DNA of 33,892 nucleotides from Hypsibius dujardini (Eukaryota; Tardigrada; Eutardigrada; Parachela; Hypsibiidae). The position numbers were made by a program, and so were the translations under genes. The stretch covers positions 1 to 33,892 of the forward strand of contig LRSR01009650.1 of NCBI GenBank assembly GCA_001579985.1, in the 5' to 3' direction. How positions within the stretch are numbered: position 1 is the stretch's first letter; each line of letters begins with the position of its first letter. The notes under the pieces are model-generated. The model did no database searches, was not told the origin of the DNA, and worked only from the letters and a program-made list of their open reading frames with translations. Shown here piece after piece: positions 12,244 through 23,208 of this stretch.

Positions 12244-12306
12244 ACAGAGACATACAGACAGACATACAGACAGACAGACAGACAGACAGACATACATACA
12301 GACAGG
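12244..12306. repeat. (CAGA)n/(CATA)n microsatellite
   Basis: CAGA units interspersed with CATA. Confidence 0.9.
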
Positions 12307-13316
12307 GAGGAGTGACAGACAAGTTTTAAAGGGGCGCTCTCAATCGATGGCGCGGTTACACCGTTGCGCTACCGGCAGTTTTGGAGGTGGCCCGCTCGAT
12401 TTGCCAAGAAATTTTCCGCATTTTTGCCGCCGTTTTTAGTGCTTCTCCATATCGCGACTTGAATCGGGGGAAAAGACCAGGTCTCGTAACAGTTATAGGT
12501 TTGCCCTCCAACTGTGTGATATATGTCTGTCTGTGACTGCTTAGGCTGTATTAATGTGTCTGCCTGTGGGATTATCATGATCGTGTGGTACAAAGAAAAG
12601 TAGAGTAAATGTCTTAGGGTTGGTTGGATTATACAATCGCTTTGCCTTCGCGGGCACATGCTCTATTACGTGGTCGCGGAAATTTTTCAAATGTCGCGTT
12701 TGGAAATAGGCATGTCTGTTTTCGCGGCTTGATGAGTATCACGTTTTTTAGAGTGACTGTACATGTATATATGTGCATATATGTGAGTGTTTAGTACAGT
12801 AAGTAATGTGTGTGTGTGCAATGATTGGCAGCCGCTATATAAAAAACAACTGCGTCACACAAGGAAGTCGTGCAGTGTGGCTTGTACGAAGTACGTGGTG
12901 TGTTGCTGTTATACACTCGAAATGTGATGAATACTTGCGGTTAGGCGCTTTTTTATTTTGCTGTTTTGCAGACTCCGCCACGGTTATTGTTATTATTATT
13001 TCTCGCTGGTTATGAAACTTTATGTTGATACATAAATAGTTTAGGCGATAATGTGCGCACTCATATATTTATTATACTGCGCGATTCAATGCCAATGGCC
13101 GGTGTGCGATATCCGCCTGATGGCGGCGGGATTTCATGATCGGTTTTGCGTAACGGATCGTTTTGGTGTGAGAAAAAATTGGTCTTCCTAAATTGCAAGC
13201 TGTTCTGGTGGCTGCTCTGTTCTTGTAAAATGGGTAGTATTTTGAGCACTCCATTCCAATCCAGGTGTGTTTACGTAGATGCGGTCTCTAGGATACGAGT
13301 GCCACTGGGCCCGTGC

Positions 13317-13410
13317 TTGTGTGTCTGTGTCTGTGTCTGTGTCTGTGTCTGTGTCTGTGTCTGTGTCTGTGTCTGTGTCTGTGTCTGTGTTGTGTCTGTG
13401 TCTGTGTCTC
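13317..13410. repeat. (GTGTCT)n hexanucleotide microsatellite
   Basis: About 15 copies of a six-base unit, near perfect, unlike the four-base arrays elsewhere; probably expanded from a GTGTCT variant of the same motif. Confidence 0.95.
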
Positions 13411-14409
13411 TGACTGTGATTGTGCCTGATGAACCTCTTTGCTAAGCGTAAGCTTGTCTGTATCGTAATCTTGAGGGATCTGGTCTGTTTATCGACAGTC
13501 ATCTCGAGCAATATTTACAAGAACTCATCAGTCTCACACCGCGAACCACCTCCGGAAGCTATTGCTTTCACCAAAGGTTGTCTACATTTACGGAACATTA
13601 GGCATGCACGTTCTATCATCAAGCTCCCCGAATTTCCCAGACCCTTAGCCGAGGATTAAGCACGGTGTCGCCCCGCTCTTGCTAGATGATGTACCCGATA
13701 ACAATTTTATAATCTCCGTGAAAGAGCGCACGGGGGAAAGAGCTTCCACAACAGGCACAGGGAAAGAATGGCGAGATTTTTAACGCTAATAACACAAAAA
13801 TATGGAAATCAAAAGGGTGGAAAAATAGGCAAAATTATCAAGAAATCGATGCGATCGTTACAGTTTGCGCTTCAGTAGCGTAGGAGCGACGGGCATTATT
13901 TTGCTTTAGCAGCTACTGGTACATACATATATATGTCTATGCCGGCGGGTAATCATAATTCGCTGCCGATTTCTCATCTTGACATATCAAATTCACTAAA
14001 GGCACCCAGCAGCAGCAGCAGCCCCGCTGCCTTGTCTGCCTGCCACTGCCGTCCGGTAGACGCACAAAAACGGCTTCCTTTTTACTGTCCGTAAAGGCAA
14101 AAGCGACTTAAAAATCTCTTCTCACGAGAGCAGCAGCAGCAGGCATGCAATTGGGGTGGAATCGTAAGAGGAACACGATTATCGACATACTTCATTGAAG
14201 ACGTGCAGTGAGAGAGCCTCTCCCCATTTCCCCCCTTTTATCCTCCCGACATCTGGTGCGGGCACGACATGCCAACCGGACAGATGGAGTTCCGATCTGA
14301 ACGATTTTCGCTTAGAGTGGATGGAAGTCTTCCAGGTTGTGGCATGTCTGTCTTGGCAATAACAGCGGAACAAATCTTTCGATAGAGCGCAGTCAACGGC
14401 TACTTCCCT

Positions 14410-14631
14410 GTCTGTCTGTTTGTCTTTCCATCAGTCTGCCTGCCTGCTTGCCTGTCTGTGTGATCGTCTATCTATTTATCTGCCTGCCTGCCTGCCTGTC
14501 TGCCTGCCTGTCTGTCTGTCTATCTGTCTGTCTGTCTGTGTCTGTCTATCTGTCTGTCTGTCTGTTTGCCTGTCTGCCTGTCTGTGTCTGTCTGTCTGTC
14601 TGTCTGCCTGTCTGCCTATCTGCTGTCTGTG
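14410..14631. repeat. (CTGT)n/(CTGC)n microsatellite
   Basis: CTGT and CTGC units with CTAT and GTGT interruptions. Confidence 0.93.
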
Positions 14632-15912
14632 CTTGCCTTGCCGGTCTAACGCCATCCACATGTCATCAAAATGTCTGCGACGGACAAAACATGAAAACGA
14701 ATTGTGCCTGCTATCATCATTACCGTCTGCGACGCTAAATTAATTAGTGGAAACGGCGAGGCGCGATTACAAATGTTAATTACAGAGTGTGTGCTTGTGC
14801 TCTCCCTGGCAAAACCACACCAAATCCGGTGTGACTGACACATGAGGTACGAATAAGGCGACATTGTGATGGGGTGTGTTTTCTCCGTGCTCCGCCGTGT
14901 AGACGGATAGTCACGGATCCCTCAGTCGCGCCAAAGTTACCTCTGGTATGCAGTCGTTCAGCCGGAAGGGCCGCTGGTTGAGATGTTGCCGTCGTGTGTT
15001 TAATTGCCGTCGTTATGTGATCGAGAAGAGGTACACAGGCACACGGCTAGAGATATACACACCCCGGCATGATACGACGTGATTAAGGGGCGGATTAACG
15101 GGCCAGATGTTGTTACCGAAGAATTCGCGTTACATCATCCATTCGGCTACCCGGGTTTGTAGCACCGTGAAGGTATGCCGGGGTGATTACGTGTTTCTTT
15201 TGCCGCTATTCGAAGGTCGAAAAACTGAAAATCAATTTGAGCATTTAAAACACCGCCATCACACATACAGATCGAACCATTTGCACACCGGAAATGAACG
15301 GTGGCGGCTACTACAGTCAAGGGTCAGTCGCCGTAGTTGAGTCGTATAGTTCATATATACTGAGAATTGACAAACCATGTAGATCGGTGCGCTTATCTGT
15401 CTGAACCGCGCCTGCACTCAGTTGGAATATTATTTTTCAATTATCCAGACAGGAAATTAAACAAGCACACACGATATTCTTATTATTCTTATTATATATA
15501 TATTGATATATAAATATATGTATATATACAAGACGATGTGTGTGTTGTATGTGCACTGTCCTGCCGACCAAAGCACACAGACACATGGCACAGCAACTTA
15601 AAACAACGCTTCCGGACGGGAAAAAGGGACGCTGGCATTTTGTGACAAATTTCATTCGAAACTCGTTTCGGCAACAAAATTTGCAAAAGCGAACGGTTTC
15701 GGAAAAAGAAGAGCCGCTCATGGAAATGATTCCCGAAAATCTAACACTAACGGTTTTTGCTAACAAAATTGGTAAGATCAAATTGAGAGGCATATTACCA
15801 TCGAAATCGGTCGTCAGCAAAATATTTTGCAACAAAAATTTGTAAGCGCGAGTATCTCATTATTCTTCAGTGATATTGACTTCAAGAAAAAAAAAACTAA
15901 TTTTGTCCAAAC

Positions 15913-16085
15913 ACAGACAGATATCTATAAAGGCAGTCAAACAGAGAGACAGGCAGGCAGATAAACAGAAAGACAGATAGGCAAATAGGCAGATAGGCAA
16001 ACAGGCAGACAGACAGACAGACAAGCAGACAAAAAGATCCAGACAGAGGCAGACAGACAGAGGCAGACAGACTGACTGACTGACT
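15913..16085. repeat. (CAGA)n microsatellite, interrupted, ending in (CTGA)n
   Basis: Degenerate CAGA array followed by four CTGA units, just beyond the 3' end of MARCHF5. Confidence 0.9.
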
Positions 16086-16174
16086 AAAAAGTCACTAATG
16101 AGCGATTCTAAATCGCCCACGCCGTCGTAATTATTTTCACTCATTTTTTTATAAAACCTGATGGCGTCGGATAT

Positions 16175-16180
16175 TTTATT
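16175..16180 (-). terminator. Candidate poly(A) signal for MARCHF5
   Basis: AATAAA on the minus strand, about 290 bp after the MARCHF5 stop. It is the nearest canonical hexamer I see. Confidence 0.45.
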
Positions 16181-16469
16181 CACATGGACATAGTACGAAA
16201 ACTCTAATGGCAGGCCATAAAGCCGGTAATCGTTAGCAAATTATTGTCGACCAAAAAAAGATTATCTTCTCTGAAAGCTGTCGCCAAATTATGAAGAATG
16301 GACAATGAAGCTTTTTTCTTGAAAAAAAAACTATGCCGAAGACTGCTTTTTACGCGCAGCATCTCAAATGAAATTTTCGGTAATTATCACATACATTTAT
16401 AATGAAAAGAGAAACGCATGAAAAAGGTCCCATACTGAATTGGTCCGCAATTCGGGCGCGTGCGACTCT

Positions 16470-19038
16470 CTACTGGAACATATCATCCGGCGCCTGGGTG
16501 TCCGCGTTGCGCGTCTCCGGTGCGTCCATAATCTCCCGCTTCTGATACTGCTCATTATGCTTGAGCTTGTAGTATATCCGGAGGATGCCCTTGACGCCGA
16601 TAAAGACCAGCCCACCCAGGATAGTGCGGTTGAGGTTGGAACGGACCCTGCGACCCAGCAGGAACCGCCCGATCAGGGTGGCGATGGTGGGGAAGATGAG
16701 CGCGCCGCAGAGGATCCGCGACGGGGAGGTGTGCTGATCGGCGAACAGAAAGTCCTCCGCGGGTTGCTCAAACACCCAAGGGCAGACCGAGTGGAGGAGC
16801 CAGCGCCAGTTGCGGGCGGCCCAGTCCTCCCAGCGCGCCATCTTCGCCCAGATTAGGCAGGCGGGGATGCTGGGCAGGGCGATGAGGAGGACGAGCGGGT
16901 CGGAGCGTTCCATCATCTGTAGGCCTTCCCGGTGGCCGACTACCTGGATGACGCACACAGACAAAAGCAAACTGAATCAACACGCGGAAAGTAGGTGGAC
17001 TTGGTTTGTATAGGGACACAAGGCAATCTCTGGAATGATCCCGTATAGACACAACGCATCTTCCTCCGTAACCGTGTCAAACAGGCTAGCAGACCAAGGA
17101 TTGCTTCAACTGTAGCACAAGAACTGCATCCGACGTCCTCTCTTGACGTGACCTGCCTGTCGGTCTGTCTGTCCGTCCGTCTATTTGTTAGTCTGTTAGT
17201 CTGTTTGTCTGTCCATCTGTCTGTCTGTTTGTCTGTCTATCTGTCTCTCTGTCTGTCTGTCTGTCTCTCTGCCTGTCTGTCTCTCTGACTGACTGACTGT
17301 CTTGACTGACTGACTGTTTGTCTGTCTGTTTGTCGGCCATTCTGTATATTTATGTCTGTATGTCTGTCCGTCCGTTTGTCTGTCAACCTGCCGTCTGTCT
17401 GCATGTCTGTCTTTCCACTACTTCAATTGAAATCTCAAAGATAGGGATAAACCGTACATACAAAGAGGGACAGTCGAATAATGAGCAGAAAGGACACTCG
17501 CCGGTCCCATCAGCTCAGGCATTATATCGGTATTCGGATCGATAGATAAAACAGCAACAAGCCGAGAGTAGCTCAATAATGTGGCATGTGAATTACGGTA
17601 CCTGCATGACAGTCAAGGCACCGTAAGAAACGGCGGTCCAATAGGTCGCACCAACCAGGCAAATTCCGGCCATGTACGGGCATCCCTTGTTGATGCTTCG
17701 CTCAAGGGCGTCCAAAATTCGATGTATGGCACCTGAAAAAAAGTAATGGCAAGCGTCAGAAAAGTGTTTTATCAAGCACTAATCCTATAATGAGGACGGG
17801 AGGGAGAGGTATGGAAGGTGCATTAGCAAATAGGAAGATGTTCCCGAAACAAAAATGGCTCATGAGGATGGTCGACTGATTAATAAAGTGTCGGTTCCGC
17901 GAAAAGTAAGATGCACTTCAGACAGGCGAGGTGACAAGTACTAATAATTAGTTTGAACAGAATGAAGAGAACAAAATAATTAGGCAACGCACCAACGCTC
18001 CCGTACTTGAGCAGGTACAGCGCTCCACACTGTGGACAGGTAACCGGCATGGTGACCGTGCCCTTTTGTTGCGAGTCAATCCACTGCTGCAGACAGAGGT
18101 AGTGGACCCATTTTGTCGAGCCTGTGATAAAATAAAACACAAACCATCAACATGATATAAGCAACTGGAAATGCCAATAAATACATTCAAACAATCAAAC
18201 AATCAATCGATCGACTTGTACCAATTAGAGCTTCGGGGCGGCCATCAACCAATTTGATTGAACATCAACAACACGCAATGACACTAACTCAACCGACGAA
18301 GCTTCCGTTCAAACGGTAAAACATAAATTGGCAACTGGAAAAAACCTCAACACTAACAGTCTCATACTCAAACAATGGTCCAGTTAGAAAATAAGATGAC
18401 AAATTCCAAACTACCAATTGACTATCGCAATCAACCAATCAATCAACCGATAAACAAACTACCATATTCACTGACTATCGCAATCAACCAATCAATTGAC
18501 TGATAAACAAGACCACTGAAAAACAACTCGATTCATCAATCAATGTCTTGCGCACAAATCGAAGCCAGTCCACCAAGCTATAAGGACAAATCATCGCCCC
18601 CAAATCAATTGATCAACCCTTGAGTTAAATGGGAAAGTCAGGTAACAATGACGGGCACAAACCTCGACAGCGACAGGGACGGAGCCAACGCTGACCGGGC
18701 TCCTCATCCTCCCCGGCAAAACACACCCAGCACTGTCTGTAAATTGAAAACGGAAACGGATATCATTTCCAGAGAGCTGGAACATTTTGAAGGCTAACTC
18801 GCTTAACAAACCTATCCAAAACAGAAGTATCAACTAGTGAAGGGTAGGACGTCATCGTCGCCCTCGCTGCCAGGGAAGTTTCCGCCTCTGCGTTCTCCTC
18901 CTTGGCACCCAAGCTCTCCTCTAAATCCGCGTTCCCAATTAAGCGATCCCGTAAGGAGGAGGTATCCTTGTGGTCTGGTTCAACAAGTGATGTGGTGGAG
19001 GGAGCAGCGTCAATCACCGTCCTCATTTCAGGGTCCAT
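16470..19038 (-). CDS. MARCHF5: E3 ubiquitin-protein ligase MARCHF5 (mitochondrial RING-CH)
   Basis: Five coding exons: 19038-18812, 18736-18663, 18121-17993, 17732-17602, 16943-16470. All junctions are GT..AG and in phase, giving 344 aa. A RING-CH finger (C4HC3) fills residues 78-132: CWVC, CRC at 97-99, His107, Cys110, CPQC at 129-132. Four hydrophobic segments follow: the GICLVGATYWTAV region, LVLLIALPSIP, ILCGALIFPTIATLIG and TILGGLVFIGVKGI. GSTKWVH, TVMQVVGH.EGL, RILCGAL.FPTIAT and RTILGG match vertebrate MARCHF5. That protein sits in the mitochondrial outer membrane and ubiquitinates fission, fusion and signalling proteins with both termini in the cytosol. Human MARCHF5 is 278 aa; much of the excess here is an acidic, Ser/Thr-rich extension before the RING. 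The ATG at 19038 is the first after an in-frame stop. It is divergent from MLYCD. Confidence 0.96.
16944..17601 (-). other. MARCHF5 intron 4, containing a (CTGT)n array
   Basis: Starts CAG|GTACCG and ends CATCCAG. It is the longest MARCHF5 intron; it holds the array at 17153-17412. Confidence 0.85.
17153..17412. repeat. (CTGT)n microsatellite, long
   Basis: About 260 bp of CTGT units with CTAT, CTCT and CTGA variants; in MARCHF5 intron 4. Confidence 0.94.
18122..18662 (-). other. MARCHF5 intron 2, ATTG-rich with a 53 bp tandem repeat
   Basis: The sequence is dominated by AATC/CAATCAACC motifs. Two direct copies of a 53 bp unit starting ACTATCGCAATCAACCAATC lie at 18421-18473 and 18474-18526. 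Confidence 0.8.
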
Positions 19039-19193
19039 AATCCCGGGGAAGGAAGGAAGCAGTGGAAAAGAATTCTTCACTCACATGCGTCGTAGAGGAA
19101 ACTTTCAGTACAGCAACGGAAATGGTACTACGGATGAAAATATATAATCTAAATCTGACGAAATAAACGGAACGACTAACAACGCGGAAAAAT

Positions 19194-19434
19194 CGTATGA
19201 GGCAAAGTTTGTATTTCGGTTCACCCTCCAATTGGTCGATAAATTGGCTTACTCATGGATTTCTCTTTGATGGTAGGTGCTTGCTTGTTTGATTCGCTGT
19301 ACTACATCTTGGTATGCTATAGCACTTCTGAAAATCAAACAATTAAGCACCTGCCATCAAAGAAAAACCCATGAGTGGGCCGATTTATCGACCAATTGGA
19401 GGGTGAGTCGAAATACAGACTTTACCTCATACTG
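19194..19434. mobile_element. Foldback (MITE-like) element with ~100 bp inverted arms
   Basis: The left arm (19194-19294) and right arm (19333-19434) are inverted copies of each other with few mismatches. They share CACCCTCCAATTGGTCGATA and TTTGATGG.AGGTGCTT. The central loop is about 38 bp. The element has no coding capacity, and I could not identify a clear target-site duplication. It is consistent with a non-autonomous DNA transposon or foldback element. It sits in the shared 5' flank of MARCHF5 and MLYCD. Confidence 0.8.
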
Positions 19435-19453
19435 TACCAGCTTACACACATGG

Positions 19454-19563
19454 CATGAACAGAATGGCTAGCCGAGTCAGGCCATACTAGTCGGTAGTCT
19501 ACGCAAATACTACAGTCCACGAGTGAAACGGCTTGATTCGATTAGCCAAGCATTCTGTTCGTG
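19454..19563. repeat. Inverted repeat 2 in the divergent promoter region
   Basis: GAACAGAATG.. at the left (19454-19478) reappears inverted at 19540-19563, followed by variants of GGCTAGCC. The arms are about 24 bp and imperfect. Confidence 0.5.
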
Positions 19564-19694
19564 AGTGTTCTAGCAGTACCAGTCCACACATATAGAAGCA
19601 CTAATTCTGTGCGGTAAGAGTTTAAATCACTTGAACGGGGAAGTGAAGCTCAGCGGTGGTCCGACTTTGAGCCACCTTACGAAATTCATGCCAT

Positions 19695-19832
19695 ACATGT
19701 GTAGCTGCAAAATACGAATAGAATGCCTGGCTGACCGAGTTAGAGCCACTTGGCCTGCACAAGCAATTGGGCTCAAACTCTGCCAGTCAGGCATTCTTTT
19801 CGCGTGTATACTGCAGTCCACAGGACACATGG
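19695..19832. repeat. Inverted repeat 3 in the divergent promoter region
   Basis: AGAATGCCTGGCTGACCGAG at the left is mirrored by the complement of the right arm at 19769-19800. ATGTGT and CTGCA motifs are repeated at the outer ends. It shares AGAATG and CAGTCCAC motifs with inverted repeat 2, so the two look like related, aged foldback copies. Confidence 0.55.
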
Positions 19833-20016
19833 ATGGGATGAAATCAATCAATCAACGCTGGCAGTTGTTTCCTATTTGATCACCACTCCCGTCTGATTTC
19901 ATTCCGCATTTCCTTCGTCAGCCAAAAAAAACCTTATTACATATTCATACAACTTTTATTTGATAGCATCGCCAAAGCCAAAGTCCAACCCGCTCTACGC
20001 TGTTGTGTGTGCGAAC

Positions 20017-20030
20017 ATATCAGCTGATAT
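20017..20030. promoter_or_regulatory. 14 bp palindrome with an E-box core upstream of MLYCD
   Basis: ATATCAGCTGATAT is a perfect palindrome centred on CAGCTG, 35 bp upstream of the MLYCD start codon. It could be a bHLH site or a chance palindrome. Confidence 0.3.
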
Positions 20031-20064
20031 CTACATCTAATTGCGTTTTTATCACCCTCTTTTT

Positions 20065-21712
20065 ATGTCTTTGCCGATTCAACGCCTGTTTGCCCGACCT
20101 TGTGTGGATGTTTTTTGGGATCAACTGATTTGCCCGCGACGCCTCTCATCACTGTTGGCAAGTATATGCTCAAGAGCGCAGCTCATCGACCGACTGCCTA
20201 TGCATAACGGCAATGGCGGGGGCAGAGACAGCTCGCATGGCCATAACAAACTCATCCGACATGGCTATGGTGATCCTCCAGCGGGGCAGCTGGAAGCGCG
20301 GCTCTTCTCATCCCGTTCCGAGGCGGCGGACATCATGACGGCCCTGGAGTTGGGCTATAAGGACCAGACCTCCTCGAACAGCTCCAAATCCTTCGGGAAG
20401 AATCTGACACGATATGTAAGTACTTTCCTTTTTTGATTACATAAATGATGGGCTATATTGTTATATTTTTTTATAAGTTTAGTTTCAAATGTTATCGATT
20501 GATTGGGGGATTGCGTGATGGTGATTTATCGAGAAATTACATCAAGATGGGCGATCGATTGATTGGTTGATTAGGCCGTTCAGTCGTTTGTAAGCTTCAG
20601 TCATTGTTTGATTGATGTTATTATCAATCCACCGACCATCAGTTATTCTATTTTTCAACACAGAAGAGGGAGAAGTTTCAAATTTTTGATTTGGTCCCTT
20701 TTACTTTGGCAGGAGTTGGCGAGTCGAATCTGCGAGGAGTTCCCGCACTACTCGGAGAAGGATCAGACTTTTTTCATCATCAGTCTCGCCAAGCAATTCG
20801 GTGTGGATAACACGAACGTCCGGAATGCGGCAAAAAGTCTCACGCAACATGTGCGTATCAGTTGATTGTTTGTTCCTAATCAAGGCTTTGATTGATTGAT
20901 TGCTGTGTCAAGGGGTTGACTCGATCGCCGTTGAAGTTCTACAGTCGTACTTCTAATTGTTTAATTAGTATCCGTTTAATTCTGATTGACGCAATAATAT
21001 TCTGCCGGATTAATAATACATTTTAATTTATTTAATTCTAAATTAAAAACACAATTATTATTTCTCGATACATTTGATTGACTGTGTATTTGTGTACGAA
21101 GTAGTATTTAAATTAGAATTAAATATTTATGATTGATGGGAATTTTTGGAATGCTTCCCGTGTGCATTTTGCATTACATGTTTCTTTAATTCATAGACGG
21201 ACAATGAGATGTTCCTTAAAATCGTGGAAAAATTCAAGGAATCCGCCGTGCCGACATACCAGGAGATCTTTAAAGACATCGGCAAGCGGTCAGGCGGAGT
21301 GAAGTTTCTCGTCGATCTGCGTGGGACCGTTCTCGTACGATTTGTTTCCTTTGTTTCGGTTCGGAGGCCGATGTCACTGCAGGTTAATTGTTTGATAAGA
21401 TTCTGCTTGTGCCTGGCTGTAGGAAATGTTGGACATCGAAACGGAGACGGACAACCTGGTGGCGCTGCGCTTTCTCAACAACTCCCTTCGCGACCTTCTT
21501 GGCTTGTGGTTTTCCGGTGGCATGATGAATTTAGAGAGAATAACATGGCAATCGCCGTGTGAAGTCCTGGAAAAAATATCGCAGTACGAGGCTGTACATC
21601 CCGTAAGACATTGGACTGACATAAAGCATCGCGTAGGTACGTGCCTTGTATCACTTAAACCGCAAGTCACTATCAGACCGACAGAGGGATCAGAGAGGGA
21701 TAGACAGACAGG

Positions 21713-21754
<42 letters not shown>

Positions 21755-23065
21755 AACCAAAGAAGGAGTTATTCCGCATCAAGCAAAGTCTGATTTGCCT
21801 TATATACAGGTCCGTATAGGAGATGTTTTGTGTTCACGCACAGCTGTATGCCAGGAGAACCAGTGGTGGTCCTGCACACAGCGCTCATGGAGGAAATCGG
21901 TGATAATGTCCAAGTACGGGTTTGGTCTGGTGTTGATCACGGTTGTGTGTTCTTCTGTTTGGACCATTTTTCGTTTAATGTAGCAAATACTGAGACAAAA
22001 CAGAACGAGTGAAGTGGAAGATCCTGATAAAATTAGAGCGGCGGTATTCTACTCAGTTTCGTCTACCCAGAAAGGTGCGTGAGCTTCCACTGTTCAGAAC
22101 AGTGATTTGGCAGAAGTAACGGTGCAGTCTGACTGCTCTTGTTTAACTGTCGACAGGTCTCAGAGGAATTGATCTTGGGATGTACCTGATCAAGCGGGCT
22201 GTGGCTGACATGAGAAGAGAATTCCCTGAAATTGTGGACTTTTCCACACTGTCGCCGATTCCCACGTTCGCCGCCTGGCTGCTTACAAAAGTCAGATCTG
22301 CGGAAACCAGTTGCGTACTTGCATAACTGTCTTTCAGTATACCTGCCCGTCTGCCTGCCTGCCTGTCTGCCTGTCTGTCCGTCTGTCTATCTGCCTGCCA
22401 ATCTGTCTGTTTGCTTGTCTGTCTGTCTGTCGGCTGCCTGCATTTGTATGCGTCTTTGTCTCTTGTCTCTTTGGCTAGTTACTCAACTGCTTAAATGGCC
22501 AATCAATGAACTATATTTTCAGTTGAGTCTCTCATGACGGAACCCGAAGTACTGGAGTGGAATCAACTTGTGGCCGATCAGGCAGATGAACAAGATCAGG
22601 ATGCCTTAAAATACCTTCAAATGACCTTACCTTCCAACTGGTATGAGGACGATGAAACCCGGCAAAGTCTACAAGGCTTCATCACGCGTATGGCGCTGAC
22701 CTATCTCACCCAAGAAAAGCGTAGAGGATTCGCCTACGACAGTGTCGGTGAGGGTGCTTGCATATTTAGACCCGCTTGAATTTATTGAATTACCTATTGT
22801 AAAACTGATTCCGGTGTTTTATTTTGCAGAGAACTTCCATCTGGGAAACGGTGCGGAGATTTACCGGTTAAACTGGCTGGCCGACACGTCGGGCAAGGGC
22901 CTGTCGCAGTCGTTCGGTATGATGGTCAACTTCCGCTATCCGCCGGATGCGGAGCTGATCAAGAACAGTAACAATTACATCTTTAATAAGTGCATCAAAG
23001 TTTCCCAGCAGATCCAACAGATGTTGGCCACTTTCGGGTTATTGCCAGCACCGACGTCTTCCTAA
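20065..23065 (+). CDS. MLYCD: Malonyl-CoA decarboxylase
   Basis: Nine coding exons: 20065-20415, 20713-20850, 21197-21334, 21423-21636, 21810-21913, 21984-22074, 22157-22290, 22528-22747, 22830-23065, giving about 541 aa (human 493). The enzyme converts malonyl-CoA to acetyl-CoA and CO2, relieving malonyl-CoA inhibition of mitochondrial fatty-acid import. Matches to the family include [61 protein letters not shown] and [15 protein letters not shown]. The catalytic pair of the family is present: Ser378 (SPIP) and His467 (NFH). The first 45 residues are rich in Arg and Leu, like a mitochondrial presequence, and Met46 could start a shorter form. The protein ends PTSS, not a peroxisomal SKL. The exon 7/8 junction is uncertain: donor GTCAGA with acceptor TTGAG keeps phase, or a donor at 22310 with acceptor TTTTCAG adds 8 residues. 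Introns 4 and 7 carry complementary microsatellites. Confidence 0.96.
21700..21756. repeat. (CAGA)n microsatellite in MLYCD intron 4
   Basis: Nearly pure CAGA units within the 173 bp intron between exons 4 and 5. Confidence 0.95.
22341..22440. repeat. (CTGT)n/(CTGC)n microsatellite in MLYCD intron 7
   Basis: CTGC and CTGT units; this is the last tetranucleotide array of this family in the window. Confidence 0.93.
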
Positions 23066-23202
23066 TCAAATTCCTCGTGGATGGTGCTCCGCGTGAGATA
23101 ATATTACTCGGGAAAAAAAGCCGGTCCGTTCTACAGAGAAACTATCAGGAGGTTTTACTTTTATTGTTTTTGTGTTTGTGAATTTTCGCAGATCTGCTTG
23201 TA

Positions 23203-23208
23203 AATAAA
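23203..23208 (+). terminator. Poly(A) signal AATAAA for MLYCD
   Basis: Canonical hexamer 138 bp after the MLYCD stop codon. Confidence 0.7.

Larger units (their letters stand above)
11610..16469. other. Intergenic region between two minus-strand genes
   Basis: It holds the 5' flank of the disordered-protein gene, the 3' flank of MARCHF5, four microsatellites, short (CAG)n runs near 14010 and 14136, and an AT-rich block at 15478-15530. The flank of the first gene has a TATATAC on the minus strand near 11752, a weak promoter candidate. I see no convincing gene. Confidence 0.45.

Noticed and set aside
15437-15845. Overlapping ORFs on both strands near 15.5-15.8 kb (101 and 132 aa)
   Set aside because: Both strands are equally open, the region is AT-rich with repeated CAACAAAATTTG motifs, and neither product resembles a known family or has splice support.
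238-22440. CRISPR array
   Set aside because: The repeats are simple tetranucleotides without spacers and the DNA is eukaryotic.
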